NCBI RefSeq assembly: GCF_020179425.1
Contig: NZ_JAILYM010000005.1
Span: forward strand, 276,049-340,048
Length of the DNA stretch: 64,000 nucleotides
DNA from: Novosphingobium percolationis
Lineage (GTDB): Bacteria > Pseudomonadota > Alphaproteobacteria > Sphingomonadales > Sphingomonadaceae
Direction of reading: 5' to 3'
A program made the position numbers and the translations under genes. The notes under the pieces were generated by a model. It had not been told where the DNA came from. It did no database searches and worked only from the letters and a program-made list of their open reading frames with translations. This document shows, one piece after another, positions 1-11,145 of the stretch. Each line of letters begins with the position of its first letter. Position 1 is the first letter of the stretch.

Positions 1-1017
1 TGGATGGCGGTGATCCGCGACAAGTTCGCCGCCAAGGGCCTCGGCCTGCACAACGACCTGCAGAACGAACACTCGATCGTCGGTAACTTCCCGTTCGTCG
101 CCATGTTCGAGCATTTCGGCACCGAGGAACAGCAGAAGGAATTCATCTTCGGCGGCTTTGAGCGCACCCGCCGCACCGCCTTCGGCCTGACCGAGCCGGA
201 GCACGGCTCGGACGCGACGCACATGGAAACCCGCGCGGTGCGCGAACAGCGTGATGGCGTCGATGGCTGGCTCATCAACGGCGAGAAGATGTGGACCACG
301 GGGATGCACGTCGCCACCCACGTCGCCACGTTCTGCCGCACCTCGGGCGAGGATGGCGCGGCGCGCGGCATCACCTGCCTGCTCGTGCCCGCCGATGCGC
401 CGGGGCTGAAGGTCGAGGAGTACCTCTGGACCTTCAACATGCCGACCGACCACCCGCGCGTGTCGTTCACCAACGTCTGGGTGCCGGAAAGCGCGGCGCT
501 CGGCCCGGTCGACGGCGGCCTCGCCATCGCGCAGTCGTTCGTGCACCAGAACCGCATCCGCCAGGCGGCCTCGTCGCTGGGCGCGGCCACGTTCTGCATC
601 GAACAGTCGGTGGACTATGCCCGCGCCCGCAAGCCCTTCGGCGAGGATCTGGCGCGCAACCAGGCGATCCAGTTCCCGCTCGTGGAACTCGCCACCCAGT
701 GCGAGATGCTGCGCGCGCTGATCTACAAGACCGCGTGGCAGATGGACCGCATGGAGCACAAGCAGGTCGAACGCGACCTGTCGGACAAGATCTCGATGTG
801 CAACTACTGGGCGAACCGGCTGTGCTGCGAAGCGGCCGACCGCGCGATCCAGGTCCATGGCGGTATCGGCTATTCGCGCCACAAGCCGTTCGAGCACATC
901 TATCGCCACCACCGTCGCTACCGCATCACCGAAGGCGCGGAAGAGATCCAGATGCGCAAGGTGGCCGGCTACCTGTTCGGCTACATGGGGCCGAAGAAGG
1001 CGAAGTACGCGAAGTAG
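1..1017 (+). CDS. Acyl-CoA dehydrogenase, 5' end outside window
   Basis: This is the C-terminal 338 residues of an acyl-CoA dehydrogenase, which oxidises an acyl-CoA to the 2-enoyl-CoA using FAD and passes electrons to ETF. The frame is open from base 1, so the start lies to the left; family members are usually about 380-410 residues. Visible family signatures are AFGLTEPEHGSDA (flavin-contact middle domain), the NGEKMWTTG segment, RKPFGEDLARNQAIQF and the C-terminal QVHGGIGYSRHKPFEHIYRHHR stretch split here as QVHGGIGYSRHKPFEHIYR. The acyl substrate cannot be told from sequence. It converges on metK, with a shared terminator hairpin between them. Confidence 0.93.
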   Translation, partial: WMAVIRDKFAAKGLGLHNDLQNEHSIVGNFPFVAMFEHFGTEEQQKEFIFGGFERTRRTAFGLTEPEHGSDATHMETRAVREQRDGVDGWLINGEKMWTTGMHVATHVATFCRTSGEDGAARGITCLLVPADAPGLKVEEYLWTFNMPTDHPRVSFTNVWVPESAALGPVDGGLAIAQSFVHQNRIRQAASSLGAATFCIEQSVDYARARKPFGEDLARNQAIQFPLVELATQCEMLRALIYKTAWQMDRMEHKQVERDLSDKISMCNYWANRLCCEAADRAIQVHGGIGYSRHKPFEHIYRHHRRYRITEGAEEIQMRKVAGYLFGYMGPKKAKYAK

Positions 1018-1084
1018 GAAGCCGTTGCGGGCGTGGGCGATAGCCCACCCCGCCGCGACTGGCGACAGCTGGCCCAGGCAGTGA

Positions 1085-1117
1085 AAAGGGGCGGTGGCCA
1101 CATGGCCCCGCCCCTTT
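1085..1117. terminator. Bidirectional hairpin terminator between convergent genes
   Basis: AAAGGGGCGG (1085-1094) pairs perfectly with CCGCCCCTTT (1108-1117). Inside it GGCC (1096-1099) pairs with GGCC (1104-1107) around an ACAT loop. The A/T-rich ends give a short T run on either strand, fitting termination of both the acyl-CoA dehydrogenase and metK. Confidence 0.8.
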
Positions 1118-1142
1118 CTTGTTTCAGCGCGTGGACCGAAGG

Positions 1143-2369
<1,227 letters not shown>

Positions 2370-2402
2370 GGGACGAGTCCGATTTTTGAGGTGCGGAGAC
2401 CG

Positions 2403-2422
2403 ATATAAAGAAACCTTTATGT
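2403..2422. promoter_or_regulatory. Candidate palindromic operator upstream of metK
   Basis: The 20-mer ATATAAAGAAACCTTTATGT is an imperfect palindrome with 7 of 10 symmetric pairs matching around a GAAAC-type centre. It sits 34 bases before the metK ATG in otherwise GC-rich DNA. ArsR-type methionine-cycle regulators (SahR/SamR) are known to bind short A/T-rich palindromes before met genes in Proteobacteria. Assigning this site to such a regulator is inference from position and shape only. No SAM riboswitch fold was recognised in the 60-base leader. Confidence 0.45.
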
Positions 2423-2429
2423 TGGTCCT

Positions 2430-4001
2430 CTAGCCGACAGGCTTACGCCTTGCAACCAGCGCGATGACAAGAAGAACTGTCGCCCATGCAAGGGGAAGCG
2501 CATTGCCGGTGCGTGCAAACAGCGTCGCCGCGTGGGCCGGTGGCACCATGCCGTCCAGCCGCCCCGCCATGTTGCGGCCCACGTGCTGGCGCACCACGCC
2601 ATCGGCGTCGATCACCGCGCTGATCCCGGTGGTGGTGGCGCGCAGCACCGGCAGGCCTTCCTCGATCGCGCGCAACCGCGCCTGCGCCAGATGCTGGGGC
2701 GGGCCCCAGCTGCCGAACCAGCCGTCGTTCGAGGGATTGAAGATGTAATCGGGCCGATGCGCGCGATCGACCACCTGGCCTGAAAAGATGATCTCGTAGC
2801 AGATCTGGAAGCCTGCCTTGCCATAGGTGCCGAAGTCCATCGTGCGCGGGCCCGGCCCGGCGAAGAAATCGAGCTGTCCCGCCACCAGCCGCGACAGGCC
2901 GAGCGGCCCGAGAATGTCGCGCATCGGCAGGTATTCGCCATAAGGCACCAGGTGTGCCTTGGCGTAGGAGCCGCGAATCGTGCCTTGTCCGTCGAGCGCG
3001 GTGATGACGTTCCACGCGCCTGTGACCTGCCGTCTGCGGTCCATCGCGAGGTCGACCGCGCCGGTCAGCAACAGCGCGTTGGGCCCGATGACCCGCCCGA
3101 TTCGCGCCCGCGCCATGTCCGGATCTCCGGCATAAGTCGTCTGCGCGTACCAGTAGGGATCATAGCCCGGCTGCAGGTAGTCGGGCACCGCGCTTTCGGG
3201 CCACAGCACCAGCCGCGGCTGCTTCGGATCGTGCGCCAGCGACAACGCGGCGATGCGCTGGAACTGGCCTTCGAACAGGCGCGGGTCGTTGATCTGGTCC
3301 TGCTGCAGGTCTGGCTGAACCAGCGTGTAGGGGAGGGAGCCCTGTTCACCGTGGCCGCGGAGCGGCAGCAGGAACAGCACGGCCGGCAGCGCGGTATAGG
3401 CTGCAGCGGCCATCTTCTGTCCTTTGATCCATGCCCGCGCGGCGAACAGCCACTGCCCCGCCAGCAGCGCGACCAGCCCCGAGAGCGCATAGGTGCCAAG
3501 CCAGGGCGCCAGAGCGGCGAGGCCGGGCCGTGCGAAGCCGCCCAGCGTCACCACGCCCAGCGGGTTCCAGGCAAAGCCGGAGAACGCCCAGCTGCGCAGC
3601 CATTCGGTGATGATCCAGCAGGCGGCGAATGCCGGGACCATCGCCGCCTTCCAGCGCCGTGCCGCGATCCAGGCGCCCATCGCGGCCAGCGCCGGAAACA
3701 CCGCGAGGTAGAGCGACAGCAGCACCACCGCGATCCAGCCCAGCCAGGCGGGCATGTTGGCCTGATAGGTGAAAGCCGTCGCGATCCAGCCATTGCCAAC
3801 GCTGAAGTGGCCGACGCCGAACAGCCAGCCCACGAGGAAGGCCCGCCAGCGCCCGGACTGGTGCTCGACCAGCGTGATCAGCCCGGCAAGGCAGGCCAGC
3901 GTCACCGGCCACAGTCCCAGCGGCTGGAACCCCGTCGCGGCCAGCGCGCCCAGCGTCAGGGGGATAAGGGCGGTACGAGATTTTCGGAAAAGGCGCGTCA
4001 T
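2430..4001 (-). CDS. lnt: Apolipoprotein N-acyltransferase
   Basis: Lnt adds the third acyl chain to the N-terminal cysteine of lipoproteins in the inner membrane. The 523-residue product has about six hydrophobic segments in residues 12-215, then a nitrilase-type periplasmic domain. The expected catalytic Glu-Lys-Cys triad is visible as E269 (LVLWPESAVPD), K348 (SYAKAHLVPYGEYLP) and C401 (GFQICYEIIFSG). A final hydrophobic segment precedes the C-terminus. It lies directly upstream of metK on the same strand with a 60-base gap. The substrates would include the glycine-zipper lipoprotein at 34265. Confidence 0.95.
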   Translation of the reverse strand: MTRLFRKSRTALIPLTLGALAATGFQPLGLWPVTLACLAGLITLVEHQSGRWRAFLVGWLFGVGHFSVGNGWIATAFTYQANMPAWLGWIAVVLLSLYLAVFPALAAMGAWIAARRWKAAMVPAFAACWIITEWLRSWAFSGFAWNPLGVVTLGGFARPGLAALAPWLGTYALSGLVALLAGQWLFAARAWIKGQKMAAAAYTALPAVLFLLPLRGHGEQGSLPYTLVQPDLQQDQINDPRLFEGQFQRIAALSLAHDPKQPRLVLWPESAVPDYLQPGYDPYWYAQTTYAGDPDMARARIGRVIGPNALLLTGAVDLAMDRRRQVTGAWNVITALDGQGTIRGSYAKAHLVPYGEYLPMRDILGPLGLSRLVAGQLDFFAGPGPRTMDFGTYGKAGFQICYEIIFSGQVVDRAHRPDYIFNPSNDGWFGSWGPPQHLAQARLRAIEEGLPVLRATTTGISAVIDADGVVRQHVGRNMAGRLDGMVPPAHAATLFARTGNALPLAWATVLLVIALVARRKPVG

Positions 4002-4112
4002 CGTCCCTCGGGCGAAGGCTGGAGGTGCCCTGCGCCTATGAACGGCAAGGGGGCCGATCGCAAGCGATCGACCCCCCGGTCATGTTCCCGATGAATTGTG
4101 GGCCCGCCGCGC

Positions 4113-5015
4113 TCAACCTTCGGCCGAAGCGGCTTCCGGGGCGGGCGTCTTGCGCGGGCGGCCGCGGCGCTTGGGTGCGGGGGCGTCTTCTGCCGCCGGC
4201 GTGGGGGCGGCTTCGGCGGGGGCTTGGTCGATGGCATCGCTGCGCGGGCCGAAGGCGGGCGGCAGGCTGGCCGGATCAAGACCCGACGGCGGCGCTGCGT
4301 CCTCGCCCGCATCGCGGCGACGGCGGTCGGTGCGTGGCTTCAGCCCACGCGACGGGCGCGGTTCGCGGATGAACGGGTTGTCCGACACGTCGCTGATCGG
4401 CTCGCCTTCGGCGGCGCGGACGCCTTCGCCGGGCACGGCTTCGGCCGCCGGAGTCTCGGCAGCTTCGACACGCGGCTGGTCCTGGCGGCGGGGCCGTTCG
4501 TTCCGCTCGCTGCGTTCCGGGCGGTCGCCGCGATTGTCTTCGCGGCGGTTTTCGTCCCTGCGCGGCTCGTCCCTGCGACCTTCCTCGCGCCCTTCGCGGC
4601 GCGGGCCCTCGTCGCGGCGCTGTTCTTCGCGGCGCGATTGCGGGCGGTCGAAGGCGGGGAAATCGCTTTCGACGCTGAAGTCGTCGCCATCGCTGTCGGC
4701 GTCGGCATCCTGCCAGCGATCACCGGCAACGCCGCCGGTCTGGCGTGCGCGCTGTTCTTCCTGGCGGACGCGCGTATCGGCGATCACGCGGAAATAGTGG
4801 TCGGCGAACTGGAGGTAGTATTCTGCCTGGACGCGGTCGCCGTTGAGATGGGCGTCCTGCGCAAGCTTGCGATACTTCTCCAGCAACTGGGGCGCGTTGC
4901 CGCGCGCCCGGCTGTCGATGCGGTTGAGCTGCTGCCCGCCACCGCCGCCTTGCGGACGGTTGTTGCCCCGACCGCGCCTGCGGTTGTTGTTGTTGTTGCC
5001 ACGATTGTTGTTCAA
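4113..5015 (-). CDS. DUF4167-domain protein, Asn/Arg-rich N-terminus
   Basis: The product is about 300 residues and its function is not established. The N-terminus is a basic, low-complexity NNNRGNNNNNRRRGRGN stretch, followed by the conserved DUF4167 block (RIDSRARGNAPQLLEKYRKLAQDA through YYLQFADHYFRVIAD). The rest is a charged, Arg/Glu/Pro-rich tail ending in an AT-hook-like KRRGRPRK. This suggests nucleic-acid binding but does not prove it. I chose a TTG start at 5015 because AAGGA lies just upstream and homologues begin with M-NNNR; an in-frame ATG at 5114 would add 33 unconserved residues. It follows prmC after 202 bases in which I see no gene. Confidence 0.8.
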   Translation of the reverse strand: MNNNRGNNNNNRRRGRGNNRPQGGGGGQQLNRIDSRARGNAPQLLEKYRKLAQDAHLNGDRVQAEYYLQFADHYFRVIADTRVRQEEQRARQTGGVAGDRWQDADADSDGDDFSVESDFPAFDRPQSRREEQRRDEGPRREGREEGRRDEPRRDENRREDNRGDRPERSERNERPRRQDQPRVEAAETPAAEAVPGEGVRAAEGEPISDVSDNPFIREPRPSRGLKPRTDRRRRDAGEDAAPPSGLDPASLPPAFGPRSDAIDQAPAEAAPTPAAEDAPAPKRRGRPRKTPAPEAASAEG

Positions 5016-5217
5016 CTCAGGCACTTCCTTGTCTGGGGCGGTCGTTCTGGTCCTGTCGGAACACCGATGCCGCGCAACCCTCCGCCACGGCATCGCAGCC
5101 TGCGATCCGTGCATCCCAGCACTTGCCCGCCGTCGGTCCGGTTGACCGATGATACCCGCAAATGGTGGAGTAGGCCGGGACGGGAAGCCTCCATCCGTCG
5201 CCCTGCCTGTTTCCTAA

Positions 5218-6090
5218 TTAGGCAACGCCCTGCGCCTTGCCAAGTGCTATTTGGCCGTTTCGGCGCATTTCCACCGCCCTTTCGCGTCCTCCAAGGTCAT
5301 GATGCAAACGTGTGACAAGGCCGTTCCCTTCGGCCAGGGCTGTCACATCAGCGCCTTGCGTCCACCCGATCTCGACCAGCGCGATGCCATCGCGGCCGAG
5401 CAGCGCGGGTATCAGCGGCACAAGCAGGCGGTAGTCGTCCAGGCCGTCATCGCCTGCGAACAGCGCGCTGGCGGGCTCGAAATCGCGTACCGAAGGCGCC
5501 AGCGGCTCGGCCGTTTCGATATAGGGGGGATTGGCGAGGATCAGGTCGAACGTGCCGAGCCCTGCGGCCCAGCCGGCTTGCGTCCAGTCGCCCGCGCGCA
5601 TGTCTGCCCGTTCGCCCATCCCGAGCGCCTGGGCATTGCGCCGCGCCACGGCCAGCGCGCCGGACGAGCGTTCCAGCCCCAGCCCTTGCGCCTGCGGCCA
5701 GAGCGACAGCGCCGCCAGCAGCAATGCGCCCGATCCGGTGCCGAGGTCGAGCACGCGCGCGGGGCCGGGGGTGCCCTCGAACGCCTCGCGCGCGGCTTCG
5801 ACCAGCGTCTCGCTGTCGCTGCGCGGGATCAGCACGTCGGGACCGACTTCGAAATCGAGCCCGTAGAACTCCTGATGGCCGGTGATGTAGGCCACCGGCT
5901 CGGCGCACAGGCGGCGTTCGATCAGCGCCGCGAAGGCGTCCGGCGCATCGCTGCCCATGTGGCGCAGGATCACGTCGGTGCGCGAACAGCCCAGCGCGTG
6001 GGCCATCAGCACTTCGGCATCGAGCCGCGCGGTGTCGCTTGCCTCCGCCAGCCGCGTCGTGGCTTGCCGCAACGCCTCGGAGACGATCAC
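5218..6090 (-). CDS. prmC: Release factor glutamine methyltransferase
   Basis: PrmC (HemK) methylates the glutamine of the GGQ motif of peptide chain release factors using S-adenosylmethionine. The 290-residue product has the SAM-binding [13 protein letters not shown] motif and the catalytic NPPY motif ([11 protein letters not shown]). It starts at GTG and overlaps the prfA stop by four bases (GTGA), so it is translationally coupled to its own substrate, release factor 1. It forms the third gene of the hisS-prfA-prmC operon. Confidence 0.96.
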   Translation of the reverse strand: MIVSEALRQATTRLAEASDTARLDAEVLMAHALGCSRTDVILRHMGSDAPDAFAALIERRLCAEPVAYITGHQEFYGLDFEVGPDVLIPRSDSETLVEAAREAFEGTPGPARVLDLGTGSGALLLAALSLWPQAQGLGLERSSGALAVARRNAQALGMGERADMRAGDWTQAGWAAGLGTFDLILANPPYIETAEPLAPSVRDFEPASALFAGDDGLDDYRLLVPLIPALLGRDGIALVEIGWTQGADVTALAEGNGLVTRLHHDLGGRERAVEMRRNGQIALGKAQGVA

Positions 6091-7151
6091 GCGTCCATCG
6101 CCGCGAGGCGCTTGGCCTGGTCCTCGGCGATCAGCGCGTCGACCAGTTCGCCAAGGCCGGGGCCTTCGAGCACTTCGGGCAGGCGGTGCAGCGTCAGGTT
6201 GATGCGGTGGTCGGTGACGCGCCCCTGCGGGAAATTGTAGGTGCGGATGCGCTCGCTGCGGTCGCCAGATCCGACCATCGCCTTGCGTGCTTCGGCCTCG
6301 GCGCCTTGCGCCTCGTCGCGCATCTTTTCGTAAAGGCGCGTGCGCAGCACCTGCATCGCCTTGGCCTTGTTCTTGTGCTGGCTGCGCTCGTCCTGGCAGA
6401 TCACCACGAGGCCGCTGGGCAAGTGGGTGATGCGCACGGCGGAATCGGTGGTGTTGACGTGCTGCCCGCCCGCGCCGCTCGCGCGGTAGATGTCGATCTT
6501 GAGGTCCTTGTCCTCGATCTGGACATCGACCTCGTCCGGCTCGGGCAGGATCGCCACGGTCGCGGCGCTGGTGTGGATGCGCCCGCCCGATTCGGTCACC
6601 GGCACGCGCTGCACGCGGTGGACGCCGCTTTCGAACTTGAGGCGGGCGAACACGCCCTGCCCGGCGATGTTGGCGACCACTTCCTTGAAGCCGCCCAGCT
6701 CGTTGGCGTTGGCGCTGATCACCTCGACCCGCCAGCCCTGTTCGGCGGCGAAGCGTTCGTACATGCGGAACAGGTCGGCGGCGAACAGCGCGGCTTCATC
6801 GCCGCCTGTGCCGGCGCGGATTTCCAGCATTGCGGGCCGCGCATCGGCAGTGTCGCGCGGCAGCATGGCGATGGACAGGCTGTGTTCGGCTTGCGGCAGT
6901 TCGGCCTTGAGTCGGGCGATCTCTTCCTCGGCCAGTTCGCGCATTTCCGGATCATCGAGCTGGGCGAGGCTCGCCAGCTCGCCGCGCATCGCGCGCACTT
7001 GCTCCGCCACGCGCGCCACCGGCTCCAGCTCGGCATAGTCGCGGCTGGCGGCGATGAAGTCCGCGCCTTCGAGCGTGCCCGATGCCAGCCGCGCCTCCAG
7101 CTCGGCAAAACGCGCGATGATCTGGCCAAGGCGCTGGTCGGAAACGCTCAT
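6087..7151 (-). CDS. prfA: Peptide chain release factor 1
   Basis: RF1 reads UAA and UAG stop codons and triggers peptide release on the ribosome. The 354-residue product has a domain-1 coiled-coil region (about residues 1-100), the [12 protein letters not shown] signature near 113-124, and the catalytic GGQ at 228-230 ([14 protein letters not shown]). The length is normal. Its ATG shares one base with the hisS stop (TGATG), and its stop overlaps the prmC start, so the three genes are tightly coupled. Confidence 0.97.
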   Translation of the reverse strand: MSVSDQRLGQIIARFAELEARLASGTLEGADFIAASRDYAELEPVARVAEQVRAMRGELASLAQLDDPEMRELAEEEIARLKAELPQAEHSLSIAMLPRDTADARPAMLEIRAGTGGDEAALFAADLFRMYERFAAEQGWRVEVISANANELGGFKEVVANIAGQGVFARLKFESGVHRVQRVPVTESGGRIHTSAATVAILPEPDEVDVQIEDKDLKIDIYRASGAGGQHVNTTDSAVRITHLPSGLVVICQDERSQHKNKAKAMQVLRTRLYEKMRDEAQGAEAEARKAMVGSGDRSERIRTYNFPQGRVTDHRINLTLHRLPEVLEGPGLGELVDALIAEDQAKRLAAMDA

Positions 7152-8404
7152 CAGGCGGAAAGGTGCGCCGGAATCGCGTGGAGCGCGACGCGCGCCTGTT
7201 CGCCCGTGCCCAGGTTCTTGACCATGGCCTCGCCCGCCGCCAGTTCGTCGTCGCCTACGATCAGCGCGAAGCGCGCGCCGCTTTCGTTGGCGCGGCTCAT
7301 GCGCTTCTTCATGTTGCCGCGAAAGCCCATCTCGACCACCAGGCCGCCCCGGCGCAACGTGGCGGCAAGGCCCATGCAGGCCGCTTCTGCCGCCGCGCCC
7401 ATCGGCACGATGGCCACGTCGGCGGCGGGTTCCTTCACCTCACGAGCGTCGGCCACCAGCATCGCCAGCCGCTCGATCCCGGCTGCCCAGCCGACCGCCG
7501 GGGTGGCTGCGCCGCCAAGCGCTTCCATCAGTCCGTCATAGCGCCCGCCGCCGAGCACGGTGCCCTGCGCACCCAAGCGGTCGGTGACGAATTCGAACGC
7601 GGTGTGGCGATAGTAATCGAGGCCGCGCACCAGCGCCGGCGCGCGCGTCCATGCGACGCCCGCCGCATCGAGGCCGCCCGTCACCTTGGCAAAGAAGTCC
7701 TGCGCCTCGTCGGACAGGAACGCGTCGATCTTCGGCGCCTCGGCGGTGAACGGCTTGTCGCGCGGGTCCTTGGAATCGAGGATGCGCAGCGGGTTGCGCT
7801 CCAGCCGGTCCTGCGAATCTTCGGACAGCGCGGCCTTGTGGGTGCGGAAATAGTCGATCAGCGCGGCGCGCCAGGCTTCGCGGCTGGCGGCATCGCCCAG
7901 CGTGTTGAGCTGGAGTGTCACGCCGTCCGCGATGCCCAGTTCCTTGAGCAACTGGTCGGCCATCACCAGCAGCTCGACGTCGGCCTGCGGCTCGCCCGCG
8001 CCGATCACTTCGGCGTCGATCTGGTGGAACTGGCGATAGCGGCCCTTCTGCGGGCGTTCATAACGGAACAGCGGCCCGTGCGTCGCGATCTTCAGCGGGG
8101 CGTGCTGCTGCCAGCCGTTGGTCAGGAACGCGCGCGCGAGGCCCGCGGTGAACTCCGGGCGCAGCGTCAGCGATTCGCCGCCGCGGTCCTCGAACGAATA
8201 CATTTCCTTGGAAACGACGTCGGTCGTCTCGCCCAGCGAGCGGCTGAACACGGCGGTCTTTTCGAACACCGGCATTTCCACCCGGCGAAAGCGGTAGAGC
8301 TTGCGCACGCGTTCGAAGGTTTCGACGACGAAGCCGAAAGCCTCGGCATCGGCGCCGAAGATGTCCTGCGTGCCACGGATGGCCTGGGGTGTTTCCTTGC
8401 TCAT
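7151..8404 (-). CDS. hisS: Histidyl-tRNA synthetase
   Basis: HisRS charges tRNA-His with histidine. The 417-residue product shows the class II features: N-terminal RGTQDIFG, motif 2 region [13 protein letters not shown] with [16 protein letters not shown], and the histidine-specific [14 protein letters not shown] and GGGRYDGLM blocks. A C-terminal anticodon-binding domain follows (about residues 325-417). I chose the ATG at 8404 because the protein then begins [11 protein letters not shown], as in homologues; an ATG at 8470 would add 22 unconserved residues. It is first in the hisS-prfA-prmC operon and divergent from the Rieske gene at 8575. Confidence 0.96.
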   Translation of the reverse strand: MSKETPQAIRGTQDIFGADAEAFGFVVETFERVRKLYRFRRVEMPVFEKTAVFSRSLGETTDVVSKEMYSFEDRGGESLTLRPEFTAGLARAFLTNGWQQHAPLKIATHGPLFRYERPQKGRYRQFHQIDAEVIGAGEPQADVELLVMADQLLKELGIADGVTLQLNTLGDAASREAWRAALIDYFRTHKAALSEDSQDRLERNPLRILDSKDPRDKPFTAEAPKIDAFLSDEAQDFFAKVTGGLDAAGVAWTRAPALVRGLDYYRHTAFEFVTDRLGAQGTVLGGGRYDGLMEALGGAATPAVGWAAGIERLAMLVADAREVKEPAADVAIVPMGAAAEAACMGLAATLRRGGLVVEMGFRGNMKKRMSRANESGARFALIVGDDELAAGEAMVKNLGTGEQARVALHAIPAHLSA

Positions 8405-8518
8405 GACGCGCGCCGATAGCGCCAAAGCGGGTTCGGGGAAAGAGCGGGCCAAGGCACGGCTGCGGGCCATGAAACCTGCATGTCAGATTGTTTTTCGCGC
8501 GGGGGCCTGCAAATCGCA

Positions 8519-8548
8519 TTGACGCCCCGCGATTTCAGAACGTATCAC
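8519..8548 (+). promoter_or_regulatory. Candidate promoter for the first Rieske gene
   Basis: TTGACG (8519-8524) and TATCAC (8543-8548) are separated by 18 bases and lie 27 bases before the ATG at 8575. This fits a housekeeping-type promoter for the rightward catabolic genes. The match is moderate, and no operator was recognised beside it. Confidence 0.35.
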
Positions 8549-8574
8549 ACGGACTACATTTCAGGGAGAGTCCG

Positions 8575-9777
8575 ATGACGGCCATGGAAAACCCGGATAT
8601 CGCCCGCGTGATGCGGCACAGCGTGCAGCACGCCCGCGACAACACCTATGAGCTGGTCGACGAGATCCTCAAGGTGCCTGCCTCCAACTACACCGACCCT
8701 GCGCGTTTCAAGCTGGAGGTCGACCGCATCTTCCGCCGTCTGCCGCTGATGCTCGCCCCTTCGTGCGAGATTCCCAATCCCGGCGATTTCAAGACGATGG
8801 ACGTCTGCGGCGTGCCTGTGCTGCTGACGCGCGGGCAGGATGGCAAGGTCCGCTCGTTCATCAACAGCTGCACGCATCGCGGCACCAACGTCGCCACCGC
8901 GCCCACCGGCAATGCCCGTCGCTTCACCTGTCCCTACCACGGCTGGACCTTCGGGCAGGACGGCGCGCTGCTCGCGGTGGCCGCCGCCGCGGATTTCGGC
9001 GAAGTGGACAAGTCGTGCCTCAGCCTGAAGGCGCTGCCCGTGGCCGAGCGCGCCGGGCTGATCTTCGGCAGCATAGATCCCAAGTCTACGCTCGACATCG
9101 ACGATTTCCTGTGCGGCTACGATGCGCTGCTCGAAGCCTTCAACTTCAAGGACTGGCACTTCTTTTCGAGCCGCACGCTGCGCGGGCCGAACTGGAAGAT
9201 CGCCTATGACGGCTATCTCGATTTCTACCACCTGCCGGTGCTGCACAAGGACACGCTGAACGCGACCGGCATGCTGGGCAACCGAGCGCACTATCACGCC
9301 TGGGGGCCGCACCAGCGGCTGGTGGCACCCGATCGCGCTGCGCGCGAACTGGGAACCAGGCCCGAAAGCGAGTGGACCGACGACCTCGTGCTCAACGGGG
9401 TGTGGACGATCTTCCCTTCAATCTCGATCGCCAGCTTCAACGGCGGCGGGCGCGGGGTGATGATCTCGCAGCTGCTGCCGGGCGAGGCCGTGGGCGAATC
9501 CTGGACACGGCAGATCTACATCATGGAAAAGAAGCCGAGCGAGGACCAGGAAGCCGCCGCGCACGAACAGTTCGCGTTCCTCGAAGTGGTGGTCCGCGAC
9601 GAGGACTACGACACGGGCCTGCGCCAGCAGCGCGCGCTCGATCACGGCACGCTCGATGTCGTGCTGTTCGGCCGCAACGAAGGGGGGGCGCAAGCCTTCC
9701 ACAAGTGGACCGACAAGCTGATCGCCGCTGCGGACGAGGAGCTGCCCGCGCTGTTCCCGCCCTTGGCCGCCGAATAA
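8575..9777 (+). CDS. Rieske non-heme iron oxygenase, alpha subunit (1)
   Basis: The 400-residue product is the catalytic subunit of a Rieske oxygenase, which activates O2 at a mononuclear iron to hydroxylate or demethylate a ring substrate. The Rieske [2Fe-2S] ligands are C99-x-H101 (CTHRG) and C119-x2-H122 (CPYHGW). The iron site shows D216-x2-H219-x4-H224 (DFYHLPVLH). An AGGGAG ribosome-binding site precedes the chosen ATG; an upstream in-frame ATG at 8488 would add 29 residues with no family match. It is followed after 22 bases by a second, diverged oxygenase. No ferredoxin or reductase is adjacent, so the electron donor and substrate are unknown. Confidence 0.92.
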   Translation: MTAMENPDIARVMRHSVQHARDNTYELVDEILKVPASNYTDPARFKLEVDRIFRRLPLMLAPSCEIPNPGDFKTMDVCGVPVLLTRGQDGKVRSFINSCTHRGTNVATAPTGNARRFTCPYHGWTFGQDGALLAVAAAADFGEVDKSCLSLKALPVAERAGLIFGSIDPKSTLDIDDFLCGYDALLEAFNFKDWHFFSSRTLRGPNWKIAYDGYLDFYHLPVLHKDTLNATGMLGNRAHYHAWGPHQRLVAPDRAARELGTRPESEWTDDLVLNGVWTIFPSISIASFNGGGRGVMISQLLPGEAVGESWTRQIYIMEKKPSEDQEAAAHEQFAFLEVVVRDEDYDTGLRQQRALDHGTLDVVLFGRNEGGAQAFHKWTDKLIAAADEELPALFPPLAAE

Positions 9778-9799
9778 GCGACAGCAGGAGAGAACGACC

Positions 9800-11077
9800 G
9801 TGGACCAGGCCGAAGTCGCGAAAATCCGCGCGTTGATGGAATACGAGGCGGCCCGCACCGCCCCGCCGCGCGCATTCCCCAAGCTGCCCGACCTTCCCGG
9901 CGGGCGCTACACCGACCCGCGCTTTGCCGAGCTGGAGCGCGATCACCTGTGGCGCAAGTCGTGGCTGCTGGCCGCGCACATGGACGAGATTCCGCGGGCC
10001 GGTTCGTTCAAGCTGTGGGAGATGGCGGGGCAACCCATCGTGCTGGTCCACGCCCGCTCCGGCGAGGTCAACGCCTTCTACAACACCTGCAGCCATCGCG
10101 GCGCGCCGGTCGTGACGAAGGAAAGCGGGCGCAGCGCACGGCTGACCTGCAAGTACCACGGCTGGGTCTATGACGACGAGGGCAAGCTCTGCTCGATCCG
10201 CGATGCGGAAGACTTCGACGATCTCGACTTCTCGTGCCGTTCGCTGCGCAAGGTGCGCTGCGAACGCTTCGGGCAGCTGGTCTTCGTCAATTTCTCGCAG
10301 GAAGGGCCGAGCCTTGCCGAATGGATCGGCGACATCGCGGAGGAATGGGCCGAGTTCCGCTTCGACGCGATCCGGCTGGTCGATCACCAGGTCTGGGATC
10401 TCGACTGCAACTGGAAGATCGCGATGGAGGCGAACATGGAAGTCTACCATGTTCCCAACATCCATCCGACCACGGTGGCGGTGGGGCTGGACCATCGCCG
10501 CAACGTCAATTCGTTCTACCCGCACGGCCACGGCCGGATGATCGCGCCGGGCTGGGACAAGAGCGAGGGATCGAGCTATCGCGCGGCGAAAGTCGATGGC
10601 GTCGACCGGCTGATGTTCGATGGCGTGGGCGAGATCGGGCGCACGTGTACGCAATCGTACAACCTGTTCCCCAACTGGGTCTCGCCGCTCGCGCCGCAGG
10701 GCTATTTCGTGCTGAACTTCTGGCCCAACGGCCTGAACAAATCGAAGATGGAGGTCTGGTGGTTCGGCCCGGACTGGGGCGAGGGGCCGCGACCGGCCTA
10801 TTGGGACACGACCATCACGTATCTCGACAGCGTGCTGCGCGAAGATACCGAATTTGGCGTGTGGATCCAGAAGAGCCAGGAATCCTATGGCTTTGCCGGT
10901 GTTCCGCTGAGCTATCAGGAAGCGCGCATCTATCACTGGCACCAGGCGGCCGACGCCTTGATCGGCGCGGACCATATTCCGCCCGAATTGCGCGTCGCGC
11001 CGGTCATGGGGCCGGAATGGGTCGTACCCAACGATCCGCGTCTGGATGAAATGGCGCTGCAACAGGCGGCCGAATAG
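9800..11077 (+). CDS. Rieske non-heme iron oxygenase, alpha subunit (2)
   Basis: This 425-residue Rieske oxygenase has [2Fe-2S] ligands C97-x-H99 (CSHRG) and C117-x2-H120 (CKYHGW). Its iron site reads E214-x2-H217-x4-H222 (EVYHVPNIH), with Glu in place of the first gene's Asp at the bridging position. It starts at GTG after an AGGAGAG ribosome-binding site. It is clearly diverged from its neighbour and so is not a recent tandem duplicate; the two may act on different steps or substrates. The downstream FAD dehydrogenase lies 68 bases away on the same strand. Confidence 0.92.
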   Translation: MDQAEVAKIRALMEYEAARTAPPRAFPKLPDLPGGRYTDPRFAELERDHLWRKSWLLAAHMDEIPRAGSFKLWEMAGQPIVLVHARSGEVNAFYNTCSHRGAPVVTKESGRSARLTCKYHGWVYDDEGKLCSIRDAEDFDDLDFSCRSLRKVRCERFGQLVFVNFSQEGPSLAEWIGDIAEEWAEFRFDAIRLVDHQVWDLDCNWKIAMEANMEVYHVPNIHPTTVAVGLDHRRNVNSFYPHGHGRMIAPGWDKSEGSSYRAAKVDGVDRLMFDGVGEIGRTCTQSYNLFPNWVSPLAPQGYFVLNFWPNGLNKSKMEVWWFGPDWGEGPRPAYWDTTITYLDSVLREDTEFGVWIQKSQESYGFAGVPLSYQEARIYHWHQAADALIGADHIPPELRVAPVMGPEWVVPNDPRLDEMALQQAAE

Positions 11078-11145
11078 ACCGCGATCCGAAAAGCGGACGC
11101 CGCAAGACTGGACCGGCGGGCGGGCTGCGCCCGGGGGAGAGAGAC

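Noticed and set aside
2370..2429. A SAM riboswitch in the metK leader
   Set aside because: The leader is only 60 bases and no SAM-II or SAM/SAH pseudoknot pattern could be traced; a protein operator is a better reading of the palindrome.
8488..8574. An upstream ATG extending the first Rieske gene by 29 residues
   Set aside because: The added residues match no family member, and the ATG at 8575 has a good ribosome-binding site.
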